Positions 54,508 through 64,000 of a stretch of DNA of 64,000 nt are shown here, in pieces; the first letter of the stretch is position 1, and each line of letters opens with the position of its first letter. Below the pieces are notes generated by a model that searched no databases, was not told where the DNA came from, and saw nothing but the letters and a program-made list of their open reading frames with translations. The position numbers were made by a program, and so were the translations under genes. The stretch spans positions 7,889,299 to 7,953,298 of the forward strand of contig NZ_JAGKQQ010000001.1 in assembly GCF_017939745.1 (NCBI RefSeq), written 5' to 3'. This DNA comes from Gemmata palustris (GTDB lineage Bacteria; Planctomycetota; Planctomycetia; Gemmatales; Gemmataceae).

Positions 54508-56396
54508 ACGACACTCGCTCCTTGTTTGAACAGCACAACCAACCCTACAGACCGCCACCTACTGACCGCAATGGGCTACATAAAATACTCACATAAAAAT
54601 CCCACCGTCATTAAACGCGAACATTAGACACCTACGCGGATTGCCGCCTCGTGCAATAGCGACGGATCGCTTGCGAGCCAGAGGCGCCCTTATTCGTTCT
54701 CCACGGAACAAACGAAAAGGGGGATCAATTGTTAGAAAACGATTAACTCAGTTCGTGGCGGGGAAGAGATTGGCCACTGAGCAAGCGCCAAAGCTTAATC
54801 GTACAGCAGGCTTTCTCCGAAATCGGGTTAGCCGATTGACTACTGTGTGTGGCGATTCCACTCTTCTGTCGTGATGCAAGTTGTGTCAGCATTGGGACTC
54901 CGCAATCTAATTGCTGGGCGAGCGTTCCACGCTTCGAATTAATTCGCCCCTTGCAATTAATCCGCTGCTGGACGATGCAATCCGTCTGCGAAAAGATTTC
55001 GGCCATAGTTTTGGGTCGTCGTCGCCCAAAAAACATGAACAAAACCTCCGAGCCTTGACCTTACGAACAGAGCAGGTGCAATAAAGTTCCGCATCTGCCC
55101 GAAAATATTCTTCCAAGTCGCAATCGCAACCCCGAACTAGCAGTATTTTTTAGCGACCCTACGGCCGTACACAACCCAAATAATTGCTTTTTTCGGACGC
55201 AGTATGGAATATTCTGACATCGCATCAATTCCCTTTTAAATTCAGGAAATGCGATGGAATTATGTCATTGCATGGCTGCTCCCGACCTCTTGCAGTGCCA
55301 GTTTGTCAAGCCGAAGTGCATTGGATTCAGTAGCGAATTGAGCGGATTAATTATTTCTTCATCTGTTGGGGGTGGTGCCGTGCCTTGATTCTCGCACATC
55401 CAATCAGTTCGGTCAAAATGTTCCTGTCCGCCCCTTGCGATGTATTCACAGCAATTTTCTTGCCACATTCGCAGTTGTTTTATTTCCTCTATCTGATGTT
55501 ATTGCGAAAATGCAATGGCACCTCTTGCGTTGCTCGACGGGGCGCCTGATGTATTCACTAGCAGGTGTGCGCAGTCGGTCAATGTGGCACTTGCCTCTGA
55601 TATCTACGGTCCGGCGGTCTCGTCTCGCCACTATCTGGTGTTGCAAAATTAATCAGTTTATTTTATAGAGATTATTTTAATTAAATTAATGTCGAATCGA
55701 TTGTCGTTCAGCGTCATTGCTCTCATGTTGCCAAGATATGTACGCGCTTCGCGACAGCTAGTGATTTCCGCTCAGCCATCCCCTGGCACAGAATGACCTC
55801 GAATTTCGTTGATTAACACTTCCCGTGTTCGGCGAGTTCGCGCAATTCGTCGCCCTACGGTCTTGCGGCGCGGCGCTGGATCGGGTCTTCTCGGACTGAT
55901 TTCCTTATCTGTTGACGACAGAGCAGAATCTTGGCGTGGGGAGAGCGGCGGAGCAAACGTGCCGCGTGTGAGCGGCTCGGGCGGTCGGCGGCGGTATCCT
56001 CCCGCCAAGGAGTTTGTTGTGCCGGGAAGTGCTGTGGATTCCACGATACCGGCAGCGCCCAGCACCTCGGGCACCCGCTCCAGTGGGTGAACTCGAGCGC
56101 AGCGCAAAGCGGTCAAACGGTGATGCAATGGGATCCGTAATTTCCGGTAGATCGTTACCCGAAATAAAGTGGGGAAATGAGTTGGAACGGAGAACCTTTT
56201 CCGTGGTGTGTGCCAAGAGCAAATCGGATCGGGCCTGCGGAGAATTTCGGTGAGTTGCAACGAGTGGCCCTGGTCCGTTCTTGGCCCTCAGATAATTAGG
56301 GAAAAGCGCACAGAAGTCGTTCTCTAACCCAAAGCCAGGATGGACTGTGCTTTCGGAATTTCGCTCGAAAAAATGACGGCCGTCAATGCAATGAAT
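54508..56396. other. Gene-poor, relatively AT-rich region upstream of the polysaccharide locus
   Basis: No protein with family character can be read in any frame across this stretch. Short open frames exist, but they show neither recognisable motifs nor good ribosome-binding sites. Base composition from about 54550 to 55750 is visibly lower in GC than both sides, with runs such as TTTTATAGAGATTATTTT near 55660. The leader and promoter of the sugar transferase gene must lie at its left edge. Confidence 0.6.
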
Positions 56397-56645
56397 TCAT
56401 TTCCTCCCGAGCCATCGCCGGAACCGAGCTGCGAGCCCGGTCGCGTGCTGAGAAACCGTTTCCGGCGTTGCCAAGAGCACAACTTCGATCCACCGGTCGG
56501 AAGCGTCGTCCCAGACGAGGACGGGAAAGGTCTCCCATCCGGGCGTCAGAAAATCGAGATCGTCACGGATCTGCTTTTGCCAACCAGGTTTGATTTCGTC
56601 CAAGTGCGCCCGAACTTCGTCAGCGCGGCATTTCGTCCCCGTCAT
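56397..56645 (-). CDS. Small conserved-looking hypothetical protein
   Basis: This 82-residue frame has a good GGGGGAGAG ribosome-binding site before the ATG at 56645 and a protein-like composition. It begins MTGTKCRADEVRAHLDEI, contains WETFPVLVWDDASDRWIEV and ends with a basic RFRRWLGRK tail. Aromatic and acidic residues are spread as in a small globular domain. I do not recognise a family. It is the only convincing gene in about 3.4 kb. Confidence 0.55.
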   Translation of the reverse strand: MTGTKCRADEVRAHLDEIKPGWQKQIRDDLDFLTPGWETFPVLVWDDASDRWIEVVLLATPETVSQHATGLAARFRRWLGRK

Positions 56646-57959
56646 TTTAACTCTCCCCCGCTCGATTGCGAACTGCGCCGAATAAGGCTAGAACACAGAG
56701 CTGTGGGAAAAAAAACGCGACTCAACTAGAAAACAATAAAAAACACCAGAGTGGCAACATTCATTTTAGGCGAGAATGCCACTGGAAGTCAAAAGTCGCA
56801 AATTTCGCGCCATCGCGTATCGCCATCGAACTCGTCATCTTGGAAAGAGATCAGACATCGTGCCGTTCGGCACCAGTAAGTACTGATTTTCTGTGTGGCG
56901 CGGCCGCGGCGTAACGTGGGTGAATTCTCTCTGCGGGTCGGAACCCGTACTCATAGCTCCAGATCCAGACGTGAATTTCACACCGAAGTTAACATTACTC
57001 AGCCCGTTCGCGTTGTGGAGTTGAAGCGGGATTGGTGCCAAATTGCGTCGATCCGTTACGCATCAGTCGCGTTGGATGTTCTTTCCTGGCAACACCTTCT
57101 GCGATGATCGATGGCAACTAATCAACAGGGCTCGTTATTAGTTGCTCACGGACCATCTCGACACACCGGCAACGTGGCCCGCAATGGGCGGATTGGGGGC
57201 AGGGTTCGGCGCCGGGTAGACCCGGCACCGCGCAGTTTACGCGGAATGGTATGGCCAACCGCGAGAACAGAAGCTCTCCAACACTCGGGTAATTACAGTC
57301 CGCACGTGCCCGGCGCTCGCCGGTCGTCATCGGCTCGATCCGGCCCGGTGAAATTGATCACGTCCAGTGCCTGAAATGTGATGGACGAACAATCCTGTCG
57401 CAACCCGCGGGTCTTGACGTCAACAAGGCGTTCTAGCACACGAATCGTGACTCGTCCGAAGAGGCACGGCCAGTGTGCGCGGGTAAAGGCGGGGCGTAAA
57501 TTTGCGCGTTGGCGCCGTCTGCCTGCAGTCGCGTGACGTCGAGCCGACCCGCTCGGCTCGACGTCGGAGTCGAGCGCGCATGTTTTTGGGCTCCCGGGAG
57601 AGTTCCGAGTGCTCACGTGTGGCCGCTAGCTGTGGCACGCGGGTCCAGGTGGCCGGTCCGTTGCGGGTGACGCGGTTGTGGGCGGTGATCGCGGTGGAAC
57701 TGGGGCGAAAACGGACCCGGCGGAAGTACCGGGGCGGGGGCCGTTGAGCCGCCTGACGCGGGATTTGCTGCGGACCTGGGGGAGCACAGCGAGGGCATCA
57801 ACACGTTTAACCACCGCGAGACGATCCTGTGACACTCGCCGCGTCACGAGCCCGCCACTCGTTCCGCATGGGCAATTCGCGGCTCGGGGGTTACGCTGAT
57901 GGGGTGCGGGAGGCGCGGTGCCACTCGCGCGCTCGTGTCGCCCGTGATGGACGGTGTGC
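56646..57959. other. Gene-poor region with small palindromes
   Basis: I see no supported gene here. Composition is mixed, GC rising after about 57100. It holds the hairpin at 57535-57565 and a short GTGCCG/CGGCAC palindrome near 56858. The promoter of the reductase gene at 57960 should be near the right edge. Confidence 0.5.
57535..57565. repeat. 13-bp perfect inverted repeat
   Basis: The arms 57535-57547 (GACGTCGAGCCGA) and 57553-57565 are exact reverse complements with a 5-nt loop. There is no T-tract. It may be an operator-like or transcript hairpin in otherwise empty sequence. Confidence 0.65.
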
Positions 57960-59603
57960 ATGTCTTCGGACGCCGATCTTTCGGCCTTCCCCAATCTGAC
58001 GCCCACAGAGTTCCGGCTCCTGAAACCCCTCGCTGAAGTCGTTGAGTACGAGGACGGCGCCGTCGTGTTCCGCGCCGGTACCGCCGAAGTGGACCTGTTC
58101 GCCGTTGAGGAGGGGGCGATCGAGATCCGGAACCCGTCGGCCGCCGACGCCCTGATTACCACGCACCACGCGGGCGGGTTTACGGGAGACATTGATCTCT
58201 TGACCGGGCGCCCGGTGATCGTGAGCGGGTACGCGCGGGGCCGGACCCGCGTACTGCGCGTGCCGCACAAGATGATCCGAACGCTCCTCAACCGCGTTCC
58301 CAGTTTTGGGGAGAAACTCATCAGCGCCTTCACCCGGCGCCGGGAACTGCTCTCGAAAGTGGGCACGCTCGGGATCACCGTGGTCGGCGCCGGGTACTGC
58401 AAGGACACGAACTTGGTCCGCGAGTTCCTGCACAAAAACTTCGTTCCCTTTAATTGGCTCAACTCCGAAACCGAAGCGGGTCAACAGGCGCTGCGCGCCC
58501 AGACGCCCGATTGCCCCAAACCGGTCGTCGATTGCGGCGGCGGGCAGGTGCTCTTTAATCCGACCCTTCGCGAACTCGCCAAGTGCGCGGGCATCTGGCG
58601 CCCGTGCCCCGGGGAACTGGTGGATCTGGCGGTCATCGGGGGCGGTCCCGCCGGGATCGCGGCAGCCGTGTACGCCGCCTCCGAAGGGCTCTCGACGCTG
58701 CTGTTGGACCGCCTCGGCCCCGGTGGGCAGGCGGGCGGGTCGTCGAAGATCGAGAACTTCATCGGGTTCCCGGCGGGGCTGAGCGGCACGGAACTCGCAA
58801 CGCGGGGCGTGCTCCAGATGCTCAAGTTCGGGGCGCGGATGGTCGCGCCCGTTGCGGTCGAGCGCATCGAGATTCCTGTCGATCCCCGCGAACCGCGGCT
58901 CCTGCACCTCGATTGCAACACGGTCGTCCGGGCGCGCGTGGTGCTCGTCGCCACGGGCGTGGGGTGGCGCAAGCTCCCGGCGGTCGGCGCCGAGCGGTTC
59001 GAGAGCGCGGGGATTCACTACGTCTGCACCGCGGTGGAAGCCGTTCTCTACGACGAGTCCGATGTCGTTGTGGTCGGCGGGGGGAACTCGGCCGGGCAAG
59101 CGACCATGCACCTCGCCGAGTGCTGCCGCACCCGCCGCGTTCACCTCGTCGTCCGCAGCCCGCTCGGAACGGGGATGTCCGAGTACCTCGTCAGCCGCAT
59201 CCGCGGGGCCGCGAACGTCACGGTACACGAGGGGACCGAGGTCGCGGAAGTCGGGGGCGAGCACCATCTTGAGAGCGTCGTGCTCGCGCACGCACCGAGC
59301 GGCACGCGCGAGCGGCTCGCGTGCTCGGGCGTGTTCGTGTTCATCGGCGCGGACCCGGCCGCGCGGTGGCTCCCGGCGGAGGTCGCGCGCGACGATTCGG
59401 GGTACGTTCTCACCGGCTCGGACGCGCTGCGTTCGGGTCGCTGGCCGCTCGCCGATCGTGCCCCGTGCCCGCTCGAAACGACCATCCCCGGGGTGCTCGC
59501 GGCCGGTGACGTGCGGGCGGGAACGACGAAGCGCGTAGGGTTCGCGGTCGGCGACGGCTCGCTCGCCGTCACCTGCACCCATCACCTGCTGTCCCTCGGG
59601 TAA
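57960..59603 (+). CDS. cNMP-binding / glutaredoxin-like / thioredoxin-reductase-like fusion protein
   Basis: From the ATG 57960 the protein has 547 residues in three parts. Residues 10-135 are a cyclic-nucleotide-binding-type beta-roll (EDGAVVFRAGTAEVDLFAVEEGAIEI in pieces). Residues 140-210 form a glutaredoxin/thioredoxin-like fold (ITVVGAGYCKDTNLVREFL) with one Cys rather than CxxC. Residues 220-547 are an FAD/NAD(P)H oxidoreductase of the thioredoxin-reductase type: IGGGPAGIAAAVYAASEG, GPGGQAGGSSKIENFIGFP, VGGGNSAGQATMHLAE and PGVLAAGDVRAG. The reductase CxxC is missing, since the segment reads HYVCTAVEA. Disulfide chemistry as in TrxB is therefore unlikely; another electron acceptor is probable. 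Confidence 0.87.
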   Translation: MSSDADLSAFPNLTPTEFRLLKPLAEVVEYEDGAVVFRAGTAEVDLFAVEEGAIEIRNPSAADALITTHHAGGFTGDIDLLTGRPVIVSGYARGRTRVLRVPHKMIRTLLNRVPSFGEKLISAFTRRRELLSKVGTLGITVVGAGYCKDTNLVREFLHKNFVPFNWLNSETEAGQQALRAQTPDCPKPVVDCGGGQVLFNPTLRELAKCAGIWRPCPGELVDLAVIGGGPAGIAAAVYAASEGLSTLLLDRLGPGGQAGGSSKIENFIGFPAGLSGTELATRGVLQMLKFGARMVAPVAVERIEIPVDPREPRLLHLDCNTVVRARVVLVATGVGWRKLPAVGAERFESAGIHYVCTAVEAVLYDESDVVVVGGGNSAGQATMHLAECCRTRRVHLVVRSPLGTGMSEYLVSRIRGAANVTVHEGTEVAEVGGEHHLESVVLAHAPSGTRERLACSGVFVFIGADPAARWLPAEVARDDSGYVLTGSDALRSGRWPLADRAPCPLETTIPGVLAAGDVRAGTTKRVGFAVGDGSLAVTCTHHLLSLG

Positions 59604-59696
59604 CGACCCGAGAACCCGCACCGCGGCGCGTCTTTTCGCATAATGAGCGGTGAGCGACCTCTCCGCTCCGCCGCACTTCATGATTGAGGAAATCTC

Positions 59697-61325
59697 GTGG
59701 TTCACCGATTGCTGCCGGTCCTCTGCGCCGCGCTCTGCGCGCCCGCGCTGCCGATACGGGCGGCCGACCCGCCCCCCGTGGTTTCACCCGAGCGGATCAA
59801 GGCCCACGTCACGTACCTCGCGAGCGACCGGCTCGAGGGGCGCGGACCCGGCACGCGCGGCGAAGAACTCGCCACCGACTACATCGCCGGCGAGTACAAG
59901 AAGGCCGGCCTGAAGCCGGTGGGCGCGGCCGGCACGTACCTCCAGCCCGTCCCGCTCGTCCGCGTGGTCACGAGTCCGAAGTCCACGCTCCAAGCGACGA
60001 AGGGCAAAGAGGTGCTCGACATCGTCTGCGAAGAAGAGTTCAGCGGCACGAGCCACACGCAGACGGACCTCGAGCAGTTCGACGCCGAGGTCGTTTTCGT
60101 CGGGCACGGGATCACCGCTCCCGAGTTCGATTGGGACGACTACAAGGGCGTTGATGTGAAGGGCAAAGTTGTTGTCCTGTTCACGAACGAGCCCCCCTCG
60201 GACGACCCCAAGTTCTTCGGGGGCAAGGCCCTGACTTATTACGGGCGCTGGACGTTCAAGTTCGAGGAGGCCGCGCGCCGCGGCGCCAAGGCGTGCTTCA
60301 TCATCCACACGAACGAAACGGCCGGGTACCCGTACTCCGTCGTCCGCCCGCTCGACGGCGCGCAACTCAAGCGCGACCCGGACAAGCCGGCGCTCGCGTT
60401 CGCCGGGTGGCTCTCGCGCAAGGCCGGCGAGAAGCTCCTCGGGCTCTCGGGGAAAACGGTAGACGAGGCACTCAAAGCGGCCGATACGAAGGGGTTCAAG
60501 GCGTTCGCTCTCGGCGCCAACCTTAAGGGCAACATTCCGACCACGGTCGAGAAGATCGTGAGCAACAACGTCGTCGGTATGGTCGAGGGCAGCGACCCGG
60601 CGCTCAAATCCGAGGCGGTTGCCTTCACGGCCCACTGGGACCACCTCGGGGTCGGCCGGGCGGTCGTCGGCGACTCGATCTACAACGGCGCCGCGGACAA
60701 CGCCACCGGTTGTGCTCTGTTGCTCGAACTCGCGCGGGCGTGGGCGGCGCAAACTCCGAAACCGAAGCGCTCGGCCATCTTCCTCGCCGTTACTGCGGAA
60801 GAGAAAGGGTTGCTCGGGTCGAAATACTACGCGCAGAACCCGATCGTTCCGCTGGGGAAGACCGCTCTCAATCTCAACTTCGACATGATCCTGCCGCTCG
60901 GCGTGCCGGAGTCGATTGTTGTTACGGGCGCGGAACGGACCACCGCGTGGCAAACGGTCAAGACTGTGGCAGAGAAAACCAAGCTCGAAATCGAACCCGA
61001 TCAGCGCGCGCACCTCGGGATCTTCTACCGCTCGGACCACTTCTCGATGGCCCGCGCGGGCGTCCCCGCGTTCTCTGTTGGGGCGGGGATGAAGATTAAG
61101 GGGAAGCCCGCGGACTTCGCCCGTAAAGCGGCGCAAGAATTCAACGACAAGGCGTACCACTCGCCGCAGGACGAAGTCCGGCCCGACTGGGACTTCTCGG
61201 GGTTCGTCACACTGGCCGAGTTCGCGCTCGGCGTGGCCCGCGACGTCGCCGACGCCGACCGTCTGCCGACATGGAACCCGGGCGACGAGTTCCGCCCGGC
61301 GCGGGAAAAGAGCGGGGTGAAGTGA
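59697..61325 (+). CDS. Secreted M28-family metallopeptidase with PA domain
   Basis: The start is the GTG 59697 behind TGAGGAAATC; the 542-residue product has a signal peptide ([18 protein letters not shown]). An inserted PA domain covers about residues 135-260. The M28 zinc ligands and catalytic residues are seen in [46 protein letters not shown] and [12 protein letters not shown]. This is the co-catalytic two-zinc aminopeptidase pattern. It probably trims peptides outside the cytoplasm. A hairpin follows the stop codon. Confidence 0.93.
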   Translation: MVHRLLPVLCAALCAPALPIRAADPPPVVSPERIKAHVTYLASDRLEGRGPGTRGEELATDYIAGEYKKAGLKPVGAAGTYLQPVPLVRVVTSPKSTLQATKGKEVLDIVCEEEFSGTSHTQTDLEQFDAEVVFVGHGITAPEFDWDDYKGVDVKGKVVVLFTNEPPSDDPKFFGGKALTYYGRWTFKFEEAARRGAKACFIIHTNETAGYPYSVVRPLDGAQLKRDPDKPALAFAGWLSRKAGEKLLGLSGKTVDEALKAADTKGFKAFALGANLKGNIPTTVEKIVSNNVVGMVEGSDPALKSEAVAFTAHWDHLGVGRAVVGDSIYNGAADNATGCALLLELARAWAAQTPKPKRSAIFLAVTAEEKGLLGSKYYAQNPIVPLGKTALNLNFDMILPLGVPESIVVTGAERTTAWQTVKTVAEKTKLEIEPDQRAHLGIFYRSDHFSMARAGVPAFSVGAGMKIKGKPADFARKAAQEFNDKAYHSPQDEVRPDWDFSGFVTLAEFALGVARDVADADRLPTWNPGDEFRPAREKSGVK

Positions 61326-61331
61326 TCGGCC

Positions 61332-61364
61332 GCGAGCCCCTCTGCCGATTCGAGAGGGGCTCGC
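61332..61364 (+). terminator. Terminator-like hairpin after the M28 peptidase
   Basis: A perfect 12-bp stem (61332-61343 with 61353-61364) with a 9-nt loop begins 7 bp after the stop codon at 61325. No U-tract follows, so termination may need Rho, or the structure may protect the 3' end. Confidence 0.6.
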
Positions 61365-61504
61365 CGGGCCGAAATCGTCCTCCGGCGCTGGCCCGAGTAA
61401 AAGTACCCAAGCGGTACTTCGCTCCCCTGCGTAACACGGTGCGCGGTTCGATGGTATCTCCTGGGGAGCGATGCGCGCCTGAAGTCGCTCCTCCGAGGAG
61501 CACC

Positions 61505-62515
61505 ATGAAAACCCTGTCCGATATTCCGTTCTCGGTCCTCGATCTGGCCCCCATTTGCCAAGGCGGAACGGCGGCTCAGTCATTTCGCAACACGCTCGAT
61601 CTGGCAAAACGTGCTGAACAGTGGGGGTATCAACGGTACTGGGTGGCCGAGCACCACGGTATCCCGGGCGTGGCGAGCGCCGCGACCGCTGTTCTTATCG
61701 GTCAAATTGCGGCCGGCACGTCGGCCATCCGCGTCGGCTCGGGCGGCATCATGCTCCCGAACCACGCCCCGCTCGTCATCGCCGAGCAGTTCGGAACACT
61801 CGCGGCACTCTTCCCGGGGCGCATCGACCTCGGGCTCGGGCGCGCCCCCGGTGGCGATCACCGAACCGCCCGCGCGCTGCGAAGGAACTTCGGCGCTGAT
61901 ACGTTCCCGCAAGACCTTGAGGAACTGCGCGGGTACTTTCGACCCGGCGGCCCCGGGAACGGGGTTCACGCGGTCCCGGGCGAGGGACTGGACGTGCCGG
62001 TCTGGTTACTCGGGTCGAGCGATTTCTCCGCACGACTGGCCGCGCAGCTCGGCCTCCCGTTCGCGTTCGCTTCGCACTTCGCGCCGGACTACATGCACGA
62101 AGCCCTGGCGCTCTATCGGCGGTACTTCGAGCCCTCCAAAACACTGGCCGAGCCGCACGTCATGGTCGGAGTCAACGCCGTCGCAGCGGATACGCACGAC
62201 GAGGCCCACCGGCTATTCACCTCTGTTCAACAGGCGTTTCTGAACCTGGTTCGCGGTACACCCGGTTTGCTCCCTCCGCCGGTCGAGTCGATGGACGGGC
62301 AGTGGTCGCCACTCGAACGGGCACACGTCGAACGCATGACGCTGTGCTCCGCGGTCGGCTCGCCGGACGTGGTGCAACGTGGGTTGGAAGCCATTGCCGA
62401 ATCGACCGGCGCGGACGAACTGATCGTGACGGGGCAAATCTACGACCACGCCGCCCGATTGCGGTCGTTCGAGTTGGTCGCGGGAACCCAGCGGCGCAAT
62501 TGTGGGAGCGAGTAG
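61505..62515 (+). CDS. Luciferase-like flavin-dependent monooxygenase (LLM class)
   Basis: The ATG 61505 follows GAGGAGCACC and gives a 336-residue protein. It matches the MsnO8-like group of LLM oxidoreductases: [22 protein letters not shown] (in pieces, LDLAPICQG), [40 protein letters not shown] (in pieces, [13 protein letters not shown]), and [17 protein letters not shown]. These enzymes use FMN and O2. The substrate cannot be predicted. The next gene starts about 100 bp downstream on the same strand. Confidence 0.92.
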   Translation: MKTLSDIPFSVLDLAPICQGGTAAQSFRNTLDLAKRAEQWGYQRYWVAEHHGIPGVASAATAVLIGQIAAGTSAIRVGSGGIMLPNHAPLVIAEQFGTLAALFPGRIDLGLGRAPGGDHRTARALRRNFGADTFPQDLEELRGYFRPGGPGNGVHAVPGEGLDVPVWLLGSSDFSARLAAQLGLPFAFASHFAPDYMHEALALYRRYFEPSKTLAEPHVMVGVNAVAADTHDEAHRLFTSVQQAFLNLVRGTPGLLPPPVESMDGQWSPLERAHVERMTLCSAVGSPDVVQRGLEAIAESTGADELIVTGQIYDHAARLRSFELVAGTQRRNCGSE

Positions 62516-62618
62516 AGACCGCTATCACTCCCCGCTCTTTCCGGGCGAGCGCGAACTTCGCCGGCACGCGGGGCGTCCACATCGAACCTCGGTTTCGCCC
62601 GGTCCGCAGGGTGTGGTT

Positions 62619-63125
62619 ATGCAGCTCGCGTCCTATCGGTCGCCGAAAACCGTTGTCAGGGAAAGCGGAATCGTCGGTCGCGGGCTGTTCGCAACCGAGC
62701 CAATCGCCCGCGATGAGATCGTGTGTGTAAAGGGCGGCCACCTGCTCGATAAGGCGAGTCTGGAGCGGCACAAGGCGGTCGTAAACGACGCCGACATGCA
62801 GATTGCCGACGACCTGTTCCTCGCCCCGGTGACGACCGAAGAGTTCGAGTCGGTGATGATGTTCTTGAACCACTCGTGTGAACCGAACGTGGGCGTGCAG
62901 GGGCAAATCGTGTTCGTCGCCATGCGAGACGTCGTTACAGGCGAAGAATTAATGCTGGATTACGCCACGATCGACCATGACGCCGAACCGATGCGCTGTC
63001 GCTGCGGCGCGCCGGCCTGTCGCGGACTGGTGACCGGCCGGGACTGGCAACTCCCCGCCCTCCAGCGAAAATACGAGGGCTACTTCGCGTGGCACTTACA
63101 GCGGAGGATGCGAACCGGGCTGTAA
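62619..63125 (+). CDS. SET-domain protein, possible lysine methyltransferase
   Basis: From the ATG 62619 the protein has 168 residues. It starts with a SET-N-like strand (ESGIVGRGLFATEPIARDE). The NHSCEPN motif, which binds S-adenosylmethionine in SET enzymes, and the downstream GEELMLDY strand with its conserved Tyr follow. A post-SET cysteine cluster (CRCGAPACRG) ends the domain. The protein is compact, with no extra domains. Targets in bacteria are mostly unknown. It is close to the luciferase-like gene, but no joint function is evident. Confidence 0.85.
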   Translation: MQLASYRSPKTVVRESGIVGRGLFATEPIARDEIVCVKGGHLLDKASLERHKAVVNDADMQIADDLFLAPVTTEEFESVMMFLNHSCEPNVGVQGQIVFVAMRDVVTGEELMLDYATIDHDAEPMRCRCGAPACRGLVTGRDWQLPALQRKYEGYFAWHLQRRMRTGL

Positions 63126-63623
63126 CGCCGGCGCCCGGCGCCTGTGACTTTGGGGCGATCGCGCTTTGCTACAAGCGGATGTAGATACGAGCCTCGAGAA
63201 GTTCCCCGAACCGGTGCGGGAACTGCGCCACCGTACTTGCTCAGTGGCTCGAACGACGAAAATCGGCATCAGTCGAGTTACGCGGATACCGCTGTCCGCG
63301 CGCCGTCCAACAGGTTGTGCGCGGAACCGAGTGGAAGCTCGCGGTTCCGCCAAGACTAGAGACGGGCTGACGTTTATCCTTCTTTGCTAACACGTCTAAA
63401 GTCGGATCGGACAAGTTCGCGGGTATCTCGGTTGGACGACGTGTTCATCGTCGGCACCTCCCCGCTCAACATAAGCCGGGGGCGTGGTCGCGTCTGAACC
63501 GGTCGGCTCGCAACCTGCTGCATTATTCGGCGAGCCGAACAGATTTGGATCGGATTCATAGTCACAAGTCGATGGCATTTAGTGTTTCGCCCACTCATTT
63601 CATTTTGTCGTAGGGGGCTCGCC
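63126..63623. other. Intergenic region, no gene seen
   Basis: About 500 bp between the SET gene and the DUF1559 gene. No supported gene, hairpin terminator with T-tract or repeat is visible. The ribosome-binding site of the next gene (TAGGGGG) is weak and lies just before 63624. Confidence 0.4.
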
Positions 63624-64000
63624 ATGCGCCTGGGGACCAAAACAGCCCGCGGGTTCACATTAATCGAGTTGCTGGTGGTGATCGCGATCATCGCGATTCT
63701 GATCGGGCTCCTCTTGCCCGCGGTCCAGAAGGTCCGCGAAGCCGCGGCCCGAATGAAGTGTTCCAACAACCTCAAACAGATCGGGCTGGCGTACCACAAC
63801 CACGAGAGCACGTTCGGGTACTTCCCGACGGCCGGTGGGCGGTGGTGGGACCCGGCCAACGGCCCGATCCCGGCCAAGTCCGCGGTCAGCCCGCCGGCCC
63901 TCGACCTGACGACCCAGTTGGCCGGGTGGCAGTTCCAACTCCTCCCCTACATCGAGCAGACGAACCTCTGGAAATTGTCGCCGGTGTCGAATTCGGCGGC
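63624..64000 (+). CDS. DUF1559 pilin-like protein (3' end outside window)
   Basis: The frame begins at the ATG 63624 and is open to the window end (125 residues). It starts with a type IV pilin/type II pseudopilin N-terminus: a short basic leader, [17 protein letters not shown], and a following helix, with G/F as the prepilin peptidase site and Glu at +5. After it comes the DUF1559 block [29 protein letters not shown], here in pieces. Planctomycetes carry many such proteins, of mostly unknown role. Confidence 0.9.
   Translation, partial: MRLGTKTARGFTLIELLVVIAIIAILIGLLLPAVQKVREAAARMKCSNNLKQIGLAYHNHESTFGYFPTAGGRWWDPANGPIPAKSAVSPPALDLTTQLAGWQFQLLPYIEQTNLWKLSPVSNSA

Noticed and set aside
55772..56260. 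Open frame of about 160 codons on the minus strand in the gene-poor region
   Set aside because: Its composition is Arg/Pro-rich with no motif and no clear ribosome-binding site, and overlapping frames on both strands are equally long.
57891..61607. Two open frames of over 600 codons on the minus strand
   Set aside because: They lie opposite the reductase and M28 peptidase genes, whose active-site motifs are intact; the antisense products show none.
1..64000. rRNA and tRNA genes, prophage or integrative element boundaries
   Set aside because: No rRNA-like sequence, convincing tRNA cloverleaf, integrase gene or direct-repeat attachment pair was seen by eye.

Overview
The window is high-GC bacterial DNA that reads as a planctomycete, most likely of the Gemmata group. 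It carries a twin-arginine DUF1501 protein, a paired DUF1552 gene and long DUF1587/1592/1588/1585 cytochrome gene, a DUF1559 pilin-like protein with an N-terminal methylation helix, an exosortase with a PEP-CTERM substrate, and GC-rich hairpin repeats. This assignment is inferred from gene content; no rRNA or tRNA gene is visible.

Left arm (1-14055, + strand): a secondary-lipid locus. It opens inside the KR-DH end of a PfaA-type polyketide/polyunsaturated fatty acid synthase. A 2269-residue subunit follows with the order KS, chain-length-factor-like KS, AT and four hotdog repeats (two DH pairs). Directly behind it is a complete oleABCD set for head-to-head hydrocarbon synthesis. The simplest reading is that the synthase makes a polyene acyl chain, OleA condenses two chains, OleD reduces the ketoacid, OleC closes a beta-lactone and OleB decarboxylates it to an olefin. 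Copies of one 40-nt element and its relatives are read in frame inside both the synthase and OleC.

Middle (14056-24438): a lipoprotein of unknown function, a convergent DUF1501/beta-propeller pair on the minus strand, then a + strand run of a possible catalase-fold protein, a GH13 alpha-amylase-family enzyme, an alpha/beta hydrolase and an M6 metallopeptidase fused to DUF1353.

Right-centre (24638-54507, almost all minus strand): an exosortase-type exopolysaccharide locus. Read in the direction of transcription it has an initiating sugar transferase, a left-handed-helix sugar-nucleotide-like protein, a PEP-CTERM protein with its own terminator, exosortase, a Wzz/tyrosine-kinase fusion, an EpsI-like protein, a giant TPR protein, a broken glycosyltransferase, a flippase, a pyruvyl transferase, a GT4, an O-antigen polymerase/ligase-like protein, the intruding DUF1592/DUF1552 pair, a GT2, an acyltransferase, a GT2-GT4 fusion, another GT2 and a WecG/TagA-type transferase. 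The locus is scarred by a truncated IS1-like transposase, a roughly 125-bp isocitrate-dehydrogenase fragment abutting the flippase start, and an acyltransferase remnant.

Right arm (54508-64000): about 3.4 kb upstream of the polysaccharide locus is nearly gene-free and relatively AT-rich, with one convincing small gene. It is followed by a cNMP-binding/glutaredoxin-like/thioredoxin-reductase-like fusion, an M28 peptidase, a luciferase-like flavin monooxygenase, a SET-domain protein, and the start of a DUF1559 protein cut by the window end.
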